A stretch of 64,000 bases of DNA from Paenibacillus sp. NAIST15-1 (GTDB lineage: Bacteria > Bacillota > Bacilli > Paenibacillales > Paenibacillaceae): NCBI RefSeq assembly GCF_001894745.1, contig NZ_BBYF01000017.1, positions 62,001-126,000 on the forward strand, in the 5' to 3' direction. A program made the translations under genes and the position numbers. Numbering within the stretch: the first letter of the stretch is position 1; each line of letters starts with the position of its first letter. Shown in pieces: positions 26,931 through 35,639 of this stretch. The notes under the pieces are model-generated. The model saw nothing but the letters and a program-made list of their open reading frames with translations. It had not been told where the DNA came from and did not search any database.

Positions 26931-27787
26931 GGGAACGTAAGCTGTCGATCTTCAATGTTGTCAATACGATCCTATTGCTTCTCGTTGCAGTGTGTACCCT
27001 TTATCCGGTATGGTATATTGCTGTCATTTCATTTAGTGATACGGTTTCCGTTCTGCAAGGAGAAGTAACCCTGTTTCCGAAGGGCTTCAATATAGATGCT
27101 TACGTTGAGGTGCTGAAGGATGACAAGATTCCAAGGGCGTATCTGAATACAATCTATTATACGGCGCTTGGCACATTCATCAACTTATTGTTTACGGCCA
27201 TTTCCGCTTACCCATTAGCGCAGCGCAATTTTGTCGGCAGAAAGTTCTGGATGCTTGCGATCGTGCTGACGATGTTCCTGAATGCAGGAATTATCCCAAC
27301 TTTCATGGTGGTCAAAGGACTGGGCTTAATTGATACAGTATGGGCACTCGTGCTGCCTAATGCAATCTGGACATTTGAGCTCATCATACTCAAGAGCTTC
27401 TATGAGAGCATGTCGTCCCAAATTCGGGAAGCGGCCAAAATCGATGGAGCTTCCGAGTATCGCATCTTGTTCAGCATCGTAATCCCGTTGTCGAAGCCCG
27501 CCTTGGCGTCGATTGGACTCTTTTATTTCATGGGGCATTGGAACAGCTTCTTCCTCCCGTTAATTTATTTAAATGACAAGGATATGTTCCCGCTTCAGAT
27601 TGTCCTGCGAGACATGCTCATCTTCAATGCAGAGTCGGATGCTTCGCTCGTAGATCGTGCAGCTTTGGCTCCACAGGCGATGAAGAACGCGACAATTGTA
27701 TTGTCTATGATCCCCGTCTTGCTTATTTATCCTTTTGCACAGAAATACTTTGCAAAGGGGGTTATGCTAGGAGCGGAGAAGGGATAG
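26924..27787 (+). CDS. Sugar ABC transporter permease, LplC/MalG type
   Basis: The 287-residue permease has six hydrophobic segments and the EAA loop IREAAKIDGASEYRILFSIVIPLSKPAL. It ends YFAKGVMLGAEKG, the usual terminus of this group. It overlaps the preceding gene by seven bases and forms the second half of the transmembrane channel. Confidence 0.9.
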   Translation: MVGERKLSIFNVVNTILLLLVAVCTLYPVWYIAVISFSDTVSVLQGEVTLFPKGFNIDAYVEVLKDDKIPRAYLNTIYYTALGTFINLLFTAISAYPLAQRNFVGRKFWMLAIVLTMFLNAGIIPTFMVVKGLGLIDTVWALVLPNAIWTFELIILKSFYESMSSQIREAAKIDGASEYRILFSIVIPLSKPALASIGLFYFMGHWNSFFLPLIYLNDKDMFPLQIVLRDMLIFNAESDASLVDRAALAPQAMKNATIVLSMIPVLLIYPFAQKYFAKGVMLGAEKG

Positions 27788-27856
27788 TTGATCACGGTGT
27801 AGAATGTAGTTGGAATCGCTTCATGCGTATGAGAACATGACAAGGGGAAGAGCGAG

Positions 27857-30106
27857 ATGAAAAGATTATTGATGAACGTCGGCCTGCTTCAAATTTTCAT
27901 GGCTTTGTTAATCGTGATCATGGTCATGTTTGTCTCCAACTATATTGTACACAAGAACTCCATCTCAGAAGTCTATGACGAAGTAGCTCAAAATAATGCG
28001 TTAGTCGTGAAAACGATGATTCAATCGATCGATAACAGCTTCAGGTCCCTAGACAGCATGAATCATTCCATTCACTCCTTACCCTATAACAACATTGTAA
28101 ATAGTGATGGAAGCCTGGATATGGCGAAGGTGTACGATTTACAGAAAAATGTTACCGCACTCGTCTCCAAAGCTGATTTTATCGAAGATATTATTGTATT
28201 TCATGACAATTCGAATCTTGCAATAACCTTGCACGGTACGACTGATTTAGGAGAGCTATTTGAGCAAAAATATGTACATTCCATCTACAATGCAGCGTAT
28301 TGGAAGCGCTTTATGTCCATGCCCCATGAATCGAAAGTCTTTCCGTCCGATACATACAAGGTCATGAACAGCGGTACGACATGGCAAAAAAAGAAACTGC
28401 TGATTATGGTGGGAGGCAATAAATTTCGTCTATCCGATAAACATATCATGTTTTTGATCAGTGCCGAAAAGTGGATGAAATTCGTTGACCAAACTGCTGT
28501 TATACCAGGAGCATCATTTATTGTGCTTGATTCGAATCGCAATGTGATACTCAGCACGAATGATGATTTTGACTTGGTAGAGGTATGGAATCAGCTGACG
28601 TCTAATTTTCAATCGGAAGGGACGATCACGGGCAAGGATTTCGAGTACAATTTCTACAAATCGACGTACAACGGATTTATGTACATCAATAAAATTCCTT
28701 ATAAGTTTAAGAACATCAACTCCGTAAGCAGTGCGAATCATACGATCATGATCACTGCTATAATTGGAGCTATCACTTTATCTTACTTGCTCAGCATGTA
28801 CTTATACCGACCCATCCGTAACATCATTCAGCAGCTGGGCATGGAAACGAGTAAAGGAAATGATATTCGCAATATTCATAAGGCTATTCGTGTGCTCCAA
28901 TTAGACAACGGTAAGCTCAGAGAGCAGCTTGAAGTCGAACGTGTAGAAAATCGAAGAACTGCCTTCCTTCGAGCGATTGATGAGTATGCAGATCCAAGTG
29001 AATCGGAGCAGCTTATCCGCAAATACTTCCCAGAAAGCACTGTGAAGAAACAATTTGTGATGGTTCTGATCCAGCTGCTGCCTAAGGAGGAAGCGGAGTC
29101 ACATGAGCGTATCCATGTCGATGAGTTGGAATCACGTATTGCTGCTGGATTGAAGCGAGAGTCGATAGAGGCACTTCTATTTCATGCCGATAAGCTGCAA
29201 TTTGTCGCGTGGATTGGATTGGATCAGCCTTTAACTAGGCGTACACTATTCAAACAGCTTCGTGCTTACATAGCTGCTGCAGGAAATAATGAGCTGAGCC
29301 GCTATGAAGTAGGGGCTTGTGTAAGCAGTATGTACAGCACTGATGAGGTACATTGGAAACGCGCTTTTCAAGATGTAAGCCATGGGATGTCACATCGGTC
29401 GGTAAGCAACGATGAACCTGTGATGGATGCCGAACAGATAAGATACACCTATAACTTGTACTACCCGCTGGACAAAATAGAGAAACTCTCCAACCACGTG
29501 CTATGCGGAAGGCTGGAAGATGCCGTCCAAATCATAGAAGATACATTCGAAGCGAATAACAAGCGCAATATTCATATGCATCAGATGGTGCATGTGGCGC
29601 AAGCGATGTTCTATGATTTGTTCCGCATGATCGGCAATCCGTCGTTGGAACAGGCGGAGTGGAGCAAGCTTGAAGGGGATTTTCTTCGAAGCATTACACG
29701 GGCGAATCGATATACCGAGATGAAGCAGGCGCTTATTAAGGTTGCTGCATTTTTGGTAAAGCAGTGCAAGAGTGAGCCAACAAATAAGTTGAATCCTGCG
29801 TTCATTGCACAATATATCGAGCTTCATTATATGGAGAATTTGTATTTGGATTATATTGCAGAAGTCTTCCATACTTCACCGAAATACTTCTCTAGTTATT
29901 TCAAAAAAGCGTTCGATATTAACTATGTGGATTACTTGAACAAGGTGCGACTAGCCCATGCCAGAGAACTGCTGAAGCACACCTCCTACTCCGTGTCTGA
30001 GATCGGAGAAAAAACAGGGTATTTGAATGCGTCTACATTTGCTACTACATTTAAGAAATATTACGGAATATCGCCTAGTGAGTATCGAAAACGGCAGACA
30101 GGTTAA
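27857..30106 (+). CDS. Membrane-bound AraC-type sensor-regulator (YesS-like)
   Basis: The 749-residue protein combines a transmembrane sensor with a DNA-binding domain in one chain. An N-terminal membrane segment (residues 9-32) and a second one near residues 292-312 flank an extracellular domain of about 260 residues. A HAMP-like linker and a long cytoplasmic region follow. The AraC helix-turn-helix pair lies at about residues 645-745 (YLDYIAEVFHTSPKYFSSYFKKAF and SVSEIGEKTGYLNASTFATTFKKYYGISPSEYR). Its position inside a sugar importer operon points to local, substrate-dependent control of that operon. Confidence 0.9.
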   Translation: MKRLLMNVGLLQIFMALLIVIMVMFVSNYIVHKNSISEVYDEVAQNNALVVKTMIQSIDNSFRSLDSMNHSIHSLPYNNIVNSDGSLDMAKVYDLQKNVTALVSKADFIEDIIVFHDNSNLAITLHGTTDLGELFEQKYVHSIYNAAYWKRFMSMPHESKVFPSDTYKVMNSGTTWQKKKLLIMVGGNKFRLSDKHIMFLISAEKWMKFVDQTAVIPGASFIVLDSNRNVILSTNDDFDLVEVWNQLTSNFQSEGTITGKDFEYNFYKSTYNGFMYINKIPYKFKNINSVSSANHTIMITAIIGAITLSYLLSMYLYRPIRNIIQQLGMETSKGNDIRNIHKAIRVLQLDNGKLREQLEVERVENRRTAFLRAIDEYADPSESEQLIRKYFPESTVKKQFVMVLIQLLPKEEAESHERIHVDELESRIAAGLKRESIEALLFHADKLQFVAWIGLDQPLTRRTLFKQLRAYIAAAGNNELSRYEVGACVSSMYSTDEVHWKRAFQDVSHGMSHRSVSNDEPVMDAEQIRYTYNLYYPLDKIEKLSNHVLCGRLEDAVQIIEDTFEANNKRNIHMHQMVHVAQAMFYDLFRMIGNPSLEQAEWSKLEGDFLRSITRANRYTEMKQALIKVAAFLVKQCKSEPTNKLNPAFIAQYIELHYMENLYLDYIAEVFHTSPKYFSSYFKKAFDINYVDYLNKVRLAHARELLKHTSYSVSEIGEKTGYLNASTFATTFKKYYGISPSEYRKRQTG

Positions 30107-30123
30107 CGATTGGGGGGATTAAA

Positions 30124-31131
30124 GTGAAGGCTGTGGCGACACAATCCGGTACAATTGTGATTGCAGAAGTGGAACCGAAGGAACTGGAGTATGGACATGT
30201 CAGAATTCGAACGGAATATTCAGCAATCAGTCCAGGGACAGAGCTGAGCATGGTAAACAGTTCATCGGAATCGCTGCTCCTCTTGGGATATAGTGCAGTA
30301 GGCATCGTTGAGCAGGTAGGGGATGGAGTGAGTCATGCTTTAGTTGGGCAACGGGTGGCTTGCTATGGAGCGCCGTACGTATGCCATGCGGAATGGCTGA
30401 CTGTTCCCACGAATTTGATCGCACTTGTGCCTGATAAGGTTGATCCGAAGGAAGCGGCGTTCGGGGGCTTAGGTGCAATTGCGGTGCATGCGCTGCGTGT
30501 AGCTGATTTACGATTTGGGGAATCTGCCGTCATTGTTGGTCTAGGGACTTTAGGCAATTTGATCGCACAAATCGCTCATGCTGCGGCCTATCGAACGGTT
30601 GCGCTGGATACGGATGCCCGCAGGGCAGAGATGGTCAGACAGCACGGATTAGACTATGTGTATGCGGATCAAAGGCTAATGGAACTGGAATTGTCTGAAG
30701 CGGTTGGAGAGGCGGGAGCAGATGCCGTATTGCTCTGTGTGAGCGGATCGGGAGAGGCAGTGACGAACAGTGCGCTGACATGGATTCGAGATCGGGGGAA
30801 GGTGGTCATTGTTGGCGATCTGTCGATGGACTATTCCAGAGAGCTCATGTTCCAGAAAGAGGCTCAAGTTCTCATTTCAAGGGCAGGAGGACCCGGTCGG
30901 TATGACAAGCAATATGAGCAGGAGAATCGAGATTACCCGATCGGTCATGTTCGTTGGACGGAGGGGAGAAATCTCGAAGCCTACATACGTCTGCTCGCTG
31001 ATGGACGCATTTCGATGAAGAAATTGATCACCCATGTGTATCCGGTAGCAAGAGCCGAGGAGGCTTACGATAATTACAGGGAACGTAGAGACGTGGTTGC
31101 GACCTTGCTTCAATACGGGCATGAGACGTAA
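30124..31131 (+). CDS. Medium-chain alcohol/sugar dehydrogenase, BchC-like
   Basis: The 335-residue protein belongs to the MDR (zinc alcohol dehydrogenase) superfamily. It has AISPGTELSMV and LLGYSAVGIVEQVGDGV in the GroES-like part, and a Rossmann loop VIVGLGTLGNLIAQ near residues 136-150. The usual catalytic Cys and the four-Cys structural zinc lobe are not seen. This matches the shorter MDR group that includes BchC and sugar dehydrogenases of uptake operons. The start is GTG behind GGGGGGAT. It is the last gene of the carbohydrate operon and probably oxidises a sugar or polyol intermediate. Confidence 0.8.
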   Translation: MKAVATQSGTIVIAEVEPKELEYGHVRIRTEYSAISPGTELSMVNSSSESLLLLGYSAVGIVEQVGDGVSHALVGQRVACYGAPYVCHAEWLTVPTNLIALVPDKVDPKEAAFGGLGAIAVHALRVADLRFGESAVIVGLGTLGNLIAQIAHAAAYRTVALDTDARRAEMVRQHGLDYVYADQRLMELELSEAVGEAGADAVLLCVSGSGEAVTNSALTWIRDRGKVVIVGDLSMDYSRELMFQKEAQVLISRAGGPGRYDKQYEQENRDYPIGHVRWTEGRNLEAYIRLLADGRISMKKLITHVYPVARAEEAYDNYRERRDVVATLLQYGHET

Positions 31132-31172
31132 TACTCGCGTCTATATATACTTGTATTCTTGTAGTACATATG

Positions 31173-31214
31173 AGCCGTACGACGAATCCATGATTTGTGA
31201 TGTACGGCTTTTTC
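31173..31214 (+). terminator. Terminator of the carbohydrate operon
   Basis: AGCCGTAC pairs with GTACGGCT around a 21-base loop and is followed by TTTTTC. Confidence 0.75.
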
Positions 31215-31383
31215 TGTTGAGAGAAAGGCAATTCTATAATAGACTAGTATGGAAAAATGAACCATTGATTCTCTCTGTGGTTACTGGGCTGATGTATCAA
31301 TACATCCAGATTGCCTACTAATCTCGACTGTATGATGCTAGTGATTTGAATTGCGAGTAGTCGTTAATGGGGGAGATGGTCTT

Positions 31384-32013
31384 ATGGATATGAATGAAGT
31401 GAAAGAGATTGCAAGAAAGACAATGAGCAAGCGAAAATCTCATCTCAATCGAGAACGCGGATTCATTTACTATCATGGTCAACGTGTGGCGAATCTAGCC
31501 ATGCATTTACGGAAGAGTCTCTTTCCGAACGAATCGACAATGGATGACATCATCTATGCGGGCGCCTTGTTCCATGACGTAACGAAAGGGATTGAGCCAC
31601 ATCATATTACAGGAGCTGAGCTTGTACATACCTTACTGGGTGAAGCATGCTCAGAGGAAGAATTGGCAGGCATTTCGGAAATTATTAGGTATCATAATTC
31701 GCGTAAGCAAGCCGATTCTCCTGATTTTCCTTATTATATGAAGCTGGTTCAGGATGCAGATATATTGGATCACTTCGGTTCTATGGAGGTATGGCTGAAA
31801 TTCGTATACAGCGGGAATAACGAAGAAAATGTTTTCGACGCCATTCAATTGTGGGATAGTGAGAACTATGCCGAGTATGTAGCTAGCTCGCGAGAAGCGC
31901 TGAACTATGAATTGTCCAAAGATATTTTCGATCAGAAGATGATCTTCGCCGAGCAATTCCAAGCGCGATTTCGTGCAGAATGCAATGGTGAGATCTTGTT
32001 GCATCATCGATGA
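31384..32013 (+). CDS. HD domain hydrolase
   Basis: The 209-residue protein carries an HD-superfamily metal site: HGQRVANLAMHL (first His), AGALFHDVTKG (His-Asp pair), a His in IIRYHNSRK, and VQDADILDHFGS (distal Asp). This order is typical of small phosphohydrolases of the HDIG/YfbR-like type. ATG at 31384 follows GGGGGAG; an upstream in-frame start at 31351 has no such site. The substrate is unknown. Confidence 0.8.
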   Translation: MDMNEVKEIARKTMSKRKSHLNRERGFIYYHGQRVANLAMHLRKSLFPNESTMDDIIYAGALFHDVTKGIEPHHITGAELVHTLLGEACSEEELAGISEIIRYHNSRKQADSPDFPYYMKLVQDADILDHFGSMEVWLKFVYSGNNEENVFDAIQLWDSENYAEYVASSREALNYELSKDIFDQKMIFAEQFQARFRAECNGEILLHHR

Positions 32014-32132
32014 CGTAATGCCCGCACTGCTTGCTATCCCGAAGCAATGCGGGCACGGGTGTTGAGGTTGCATCTAAGCCTACTCTCTTTGGGGATAGGC
32101 TATTTATGTTTGGGGTCAGGTATAGTTGCTAA

Positions 32133-32840
32133 TTATAGTTTGCCTCCCCGTAATGCGTCGGTGCGTCGATTTACCCGCTTGCGAAGCAGATTCAACATGG
32201 CTTTCTTAAACCGACTCTTCGTATTGTTGTATGCCGCGAAGAATTCATCTGGGTTATCGTAGTAGCCTAAATCCTCCGTAATCGAGAAATTCTGAATATA
32301 GGTGCTGTCGCCACGCCAGCATAAGTTGATGTTCTTCACGTCTTTCACTGATATGCCATATCCGATATGACCACCGTTGTAGCTGCACAGCCTATCTTTT
32401 ACTTGCTGAAGGTACGTATCATCGATAATGACGCCCTCAAGCGCCAGCCATTTGCCTTGGTAATGAACTTCTGTCCAGGCATGAACGATATTGCGGGGGG
32501 CGAATGTATAGATGATGCCAGTCAATGCTCCCTTTTGCATTTTCTTATCGATATAGAAGCCGTGAATGCGGCAAGGGATTCCGACTCCACGCAGCAAGGC
32601 CATCAGCAGGATGCTCTTCGTATTGCACTGGCCATATCCATCTGCTAATACCTCCGAAGCGGGAATATCGTCTCCACGGTTGTAACCGAACTTGATCTGG
32701 TTGCGCACATAATCGTATATATCACGAATCTTATCGTACTCTTTAGCCTCTTTCCAGGATCGCTCTATGATAAGCTTCTGAATCGATGGATGGTTATAAT
32801 CAACTAATGCCGTTGCTTCTAAATAGGATTTCATGGTCAT
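32133..32840 (-). CDS. Transglutaminase-like protein
   Basis: The 235-residue soluble protein has a transglutaminase-like cysteine protease fold. The catalytic Cys lies in DGYGQCNTKSILLMALLRG (near residue 72), the His in NIVHAWTEVHYQGKW (near residue 119), and the Asp follows in LEGVIIDDTYL. No signal peptide is seen, so it should act in the cytoplasm. It lies downstream of an AraC regulator on the same strand, with a short gap. Function unknown. Confidence 0.8.
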   Translation of the reverse strand: MTMKSYLEATALVDYNHPSIQKLIIERSWKEAKEYDKIRDIYDYVRNQIKFGYNRGDDIPASEVLADGYGQCNTKSILLMALLRGVGIPCRIHGFYIDKKMQKGALTGIIYTFAPRNIVHAWTEVHYQGKWLALEGVIIDDTYLQQVKDRLCSYNGGHIGYGISVKDVKNINLCWRGDSTYIQNFSITEDLGYYDNPDEFFAAYNNTKSRFKKAMLNLLRKRVNRRTDALRGGKL

Positions 32841-32877
32841 TCCTCCTTCTCCTTCAACTATAAAGGAGAGGAGGAAT

Positions 32878-33660
32878 TCATACTTTCAAATATCTGCTAT
32901 GTTGAACAATTGTACGAGCAGTCATGCCAAGTTTGTCTCGAACGGTCTTAGAGAAGTGGGAAGGGCTATTAAAGCCCGCTTCCATTGCTGCGTCTGTTAT
33001 GGATTTTCCGCTAAAGACAGCATGGAATGCGTGTTCTAATTTATGATGAACGATATAGCTGGCGAGTGATATGCCGATCTTGTCTTTGAATAGATGAGAT
33101 AGTCTGCTCTCGGACAGAAATACCTTCTTGCTGAGTGTTTTTACAGTCAATTGAGGGAGAGAAATGCTCTCTAGTGCTTGCATGATGTGATGAACTCGTG
33201 CGTCAAGAATAGGCGGCAGATTGTCATCCATCATTTTCAATATGTGCTTGCACTTGTTCCAAATCTGGTGGTATTCCATTGCTTGCTGTAGCGAAAATAA
33301 ATGCTGGATTGCAAGCTGCTGCAGTTCCTCGATTTGATTGCTTGTTAGGATATAAATCGGTGAGTGCTGTAAGTAGGTTCTCTTCAGATGCTCACCGAAT
33401 GCAGATTCAGGGTTGATGAGCATATACCACTGCCACTGTCCATGGCCTTGCAGTTCATGAACGATGTTAGAATGCAAGATTAAGCCGGAAGCTTGATAGG
33501 CGAATCCGTCTACCGTTATCGCTACATCTTCTTCAAGGCCGATCGTAATCTGAATATAGTTATGGCTGTGATTGTCCGCATCTACTTTGTTCGTGAGAAA
33601 AGATACATGATCAGAGCCAAAATAGACGATTAGATCGTAGGGGCTCATGATTGCAGACAT
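32878..33660 (-). CDS. AraC family transcriptional regulator
   Basis: The 260-residue protein has an N-terminal cupin-like effector part (HSHNYIQITIGLEEDVAITVDG) and C-terminal AraC motifs (LTVKTLSKKVFLSESRLSHLFKDKIG and SITDAAMEAGFNSPSHFSKTVRDKLGMT). The start at 33660 follows AAAGGAGGAG; a longer in-frame extension upstream lacks a ribosome site. It probably controls the transglutaminase gene or a neighbouring unit. Confidence 0.85.
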   Translation of the reverse strand: MSAIMSPYDLIVYFGSDHVSFLTNKVDADNHSHNYIQITIGLEEDVAITVDGFAYQASGLILHSNIVHELQGHGQWQWYMLINPESAFGEHLKRTYLQHSPIYILTSNQIEELQQLAIQHLFSLQQAMEYHQIWNKCKHILKMMDDNLPPILDARVHHIMQALESISLPQLTVKTLSKKVFLSESRLSHLFKDKIGISLASYIVHHKLEHAFHAVFSGKSITDAAMEAGFNSPSHFSKTVRDKLGMTARTIVQHSRYLKV

Positions 33661-33898
33661 CTTGCTTACTCCTCCTTTGCGCGACTTCATCGGTTGACCA
33701 ATGGAGCATTGGTTCGAATTATACCTACCGGAACGGTTGAAGTAAAGGGAAGGACTCGCAGAAAGAATGGTATTTTTGTAGCGTTTCTTGCTTTGACAGG
33801 TTCTATTGGGGTGGATAATAATAGATATCAAGAGGTATTGTGGAAGCAATTGTGGAGCATGTTCTTAAGATTTATGACAACGAACGGAGTGGAAGTCT

Positions 33899-34408
33899 AT
33901 GGACAGTCGTGTTCAAATTAAAGAGATAGAGCAGTTGGATGGAGAAGTGCTTCAAGGGCTATCAACGTTGTTATTGGACGTCGTGAATGATGGTGCATCA
34001 ATAGGATTCCTCCCTCCACTGGATCGCAAGATGGCTGACGATTATTGGGCAGCGGTATTGCAGCCGGAGGTGCGCCTGTGGGTTGCGCTCGTTGATAATC
34101 AGATGTGCGGTACAATCCAGCTTCATCTCGCTCAAAAGCCGAATGCTCTTCATCGTGCGGAAGTGGCGAAGTTGATGGTGCACCCTTCCCAGCGCAGAAT
34201 GGGGATTGCCAAGGGGTTATTGCGTGTTGTAGAAGATTGCGCGCACGATGAAGAACGAAGCTTGCTGGTGCTAGATACGAGAGAAGGAGATCCTTCTAAC
34301 TTGTTGTACCAATCTTACGGGTATATGGAAGCTGGACGGATTCCGGAATTCGCCAAGTCTGCAGATGGAGATTATCACGCAACCGTTATTTATTATAAGA
34401 AGTTCTAA
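33899..34408 (+). CDS. GNAT family N-acetyltransferase
   Basis: The 169-residue protein has the GNAT core: VALVDNQMCGTIQLHL, AEVAKLMVHPSQRRMGIAKGLLRVVEDCA (acetyl-CoA loop near residues 90-110) and LLVLDTREGDPSNLLYQSYGYMEAG. The start ATG follows GGAGTGG. It is followed by a RidA gene in the same direction with a 38-bp gap. Confidence 0.85.
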   Translation: MDSRVQIKEIEQLDGEVLQGLSTLLLDVVNDGASIGFLPPLDRKMADDYWAAVLQPEVRLWVALVDNQMCGTIQLHLAQKPNALHRAEVAKLMVHPSQRRMGIAKGLLRVVEDCAHDEERSLLVLDTREGDPSNLLYQSYGYMEAGRIPEFAKSADGDYHATVIYYKKF

Positions 34409-34446
34409 CATTAACGTGGGACATGATATAGAGGGAGTGGGATACA

Positions 34447-34845
34447 ATGACCGAACGAGTTCGGGTAACAACAGGATCACCTTGGGAGCCATTGGTAGGC
34501 TATTGCCGAGCGATACGAGTGGGCGATCAGGTCGAGGTTGCGGGTACAACAGCGATGCAGGATGGCCAAGTGGTCGGTGTAAATGATGCCCATGCGCAAA
34601 CTACATATATTTTGCAAGTTATTTCTGACGCTCTGAACCAAGTTGGAGCAAGTTTGTCCGATGTTGTTCGAACAAGAATGTTCGTCACAGACATAACCAA
34701 GTGGGAAGAGATTGGCAGAGCTCGCGGTGAATTTTTCCGCGACATTTGCCCGGTAGCTACGATGGTAGAAGTAAAGGCCCTTATTGATCCTGCCCTGCTC
34801 GTTGAAATCGAAGTACAGGCGATTGTGACGGATACGGTTGTATAG
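34447..34845 (+). CDS. RidA family protein
   Basis: The 132-residue protein belongs to the YjgF/YER057c/UK114 (Rid) family of enamine/imine deaminases: GDQVEVAGTTAMQDGQVVG, a TTYILQVISDALNQVGASLSDVVRTRMFVTD block, and the end LLVEIEVQAIV. The Arg that normally precedes the LVEIE segment is not in its usual place (LIDPALLVEIE), so the deaminase activity of RidA itself is uncertain. The start ATG follows GAGGGAG. Confidence 0.85.
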   Translation: MTERVRVTTGSPWEPLVGYCRAIRVGDQVEVAGTTAMQDGQVVGVNDAHAQTTYILQVISDALNQVGASLSDVVRTRMFVTDITKWEEIGRARGEFFRDICPVATMVEVKALIDPALLVEIEVQAIVTDTVV

Positions 34846-34949
34846 ATGAGTGTACTTGATAGGTATCTGCTACTATTGGAGTGACTGTGTGCACCTAATG
34901 GTGTCTATGCACATGAAACTAGGAGACTTTAGAGGAGATAGCACGACAT

Positions 34950-35463
34950 ATGGATATTGAGATTATGCCGTATCATTCATCGTGGAAAAGTGAGTTTCTA
35001 GAGATTGGGCGACGGATAAGGGAAGCGCTAGGGGATGCTGCTGCTCGGATCTATCATATTGGTTCTACTTCTGTGGAAGGATTGGCAGCCAAGCCGATTA
35101 TTGATATACAGGTATCTGTTCGTTCGTGGGATGACTTTGAGCATTTGATACGTCAATTCAATTCGATCGGCTATGTTCATCGCGCAGATAATCCAGACAA
35201 GACGAAGCGTTATTTTCGCGAAGCTCCTGGAGGGAAGCGCACGCATATCGGAGCAGTTCCCGCTCCTGTTCAGAGATTACTTGCGCTGCCATATTGATGA
35301 ATGTGAGTTGTATGCTGCGGTCAAATATGAGCTGATGAAGAAGTACCAGAAGGACAGGCATGGATATGTTGATGCCAAAGAACCTATCATCTGGGACATT
35401 ATGCGCAGAGCGAGCAGTTGGAGTCAGGAAGTTGGCTGGAGGGCTGGAGAGACAGATGTGTAA
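34950..35463 (+). pseudogene. GrpB family nucleotidyltransferase-like gene with a frameshift
   Basis: The first part reads as a GrpB protein (PYHSSWKSEF, RIYHIGSTSVEGLAAKPIIDI, YFREAPGGKRTHI) in one frame to about 35250. The rest of the family (SEQFPLLFRDYL, ELMKKYQKDRHGYVDAKEPIIWDIMRRAS, EVGW) continues in the next frame to 35463. Compared with the family layout, about six to eight residues between RTHI and SEQF are also missing. A small out-of-frame deletion near 35247 therefore explains the break. Without correction the product ends early at 35297. Confidence 0.8.
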
Positions 35464-35639
35464 AATCGTCCTTCAATTAGCCTGATATAGGCAATCATGG
35501 TTCCATGGAAGTCAGCGAGCATAATTGATCCTTTTTTGGATTCGGAACATATAGCTTCGACCGTATCAAAAATTCATCATCGCATTACCGCAACTCGAAT
35601 TAGGATAAGGAAAAAATAGAGAGAGTATGGGGTGTACGT

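Noticed and set aside
32019-32055. Strong hairpin after the HD hydrolase (GCCCGCA with TGCGGGC) as a terminator
   Set aside because: The stem is good, but no T run follows on either side, so it was not called a terminator.
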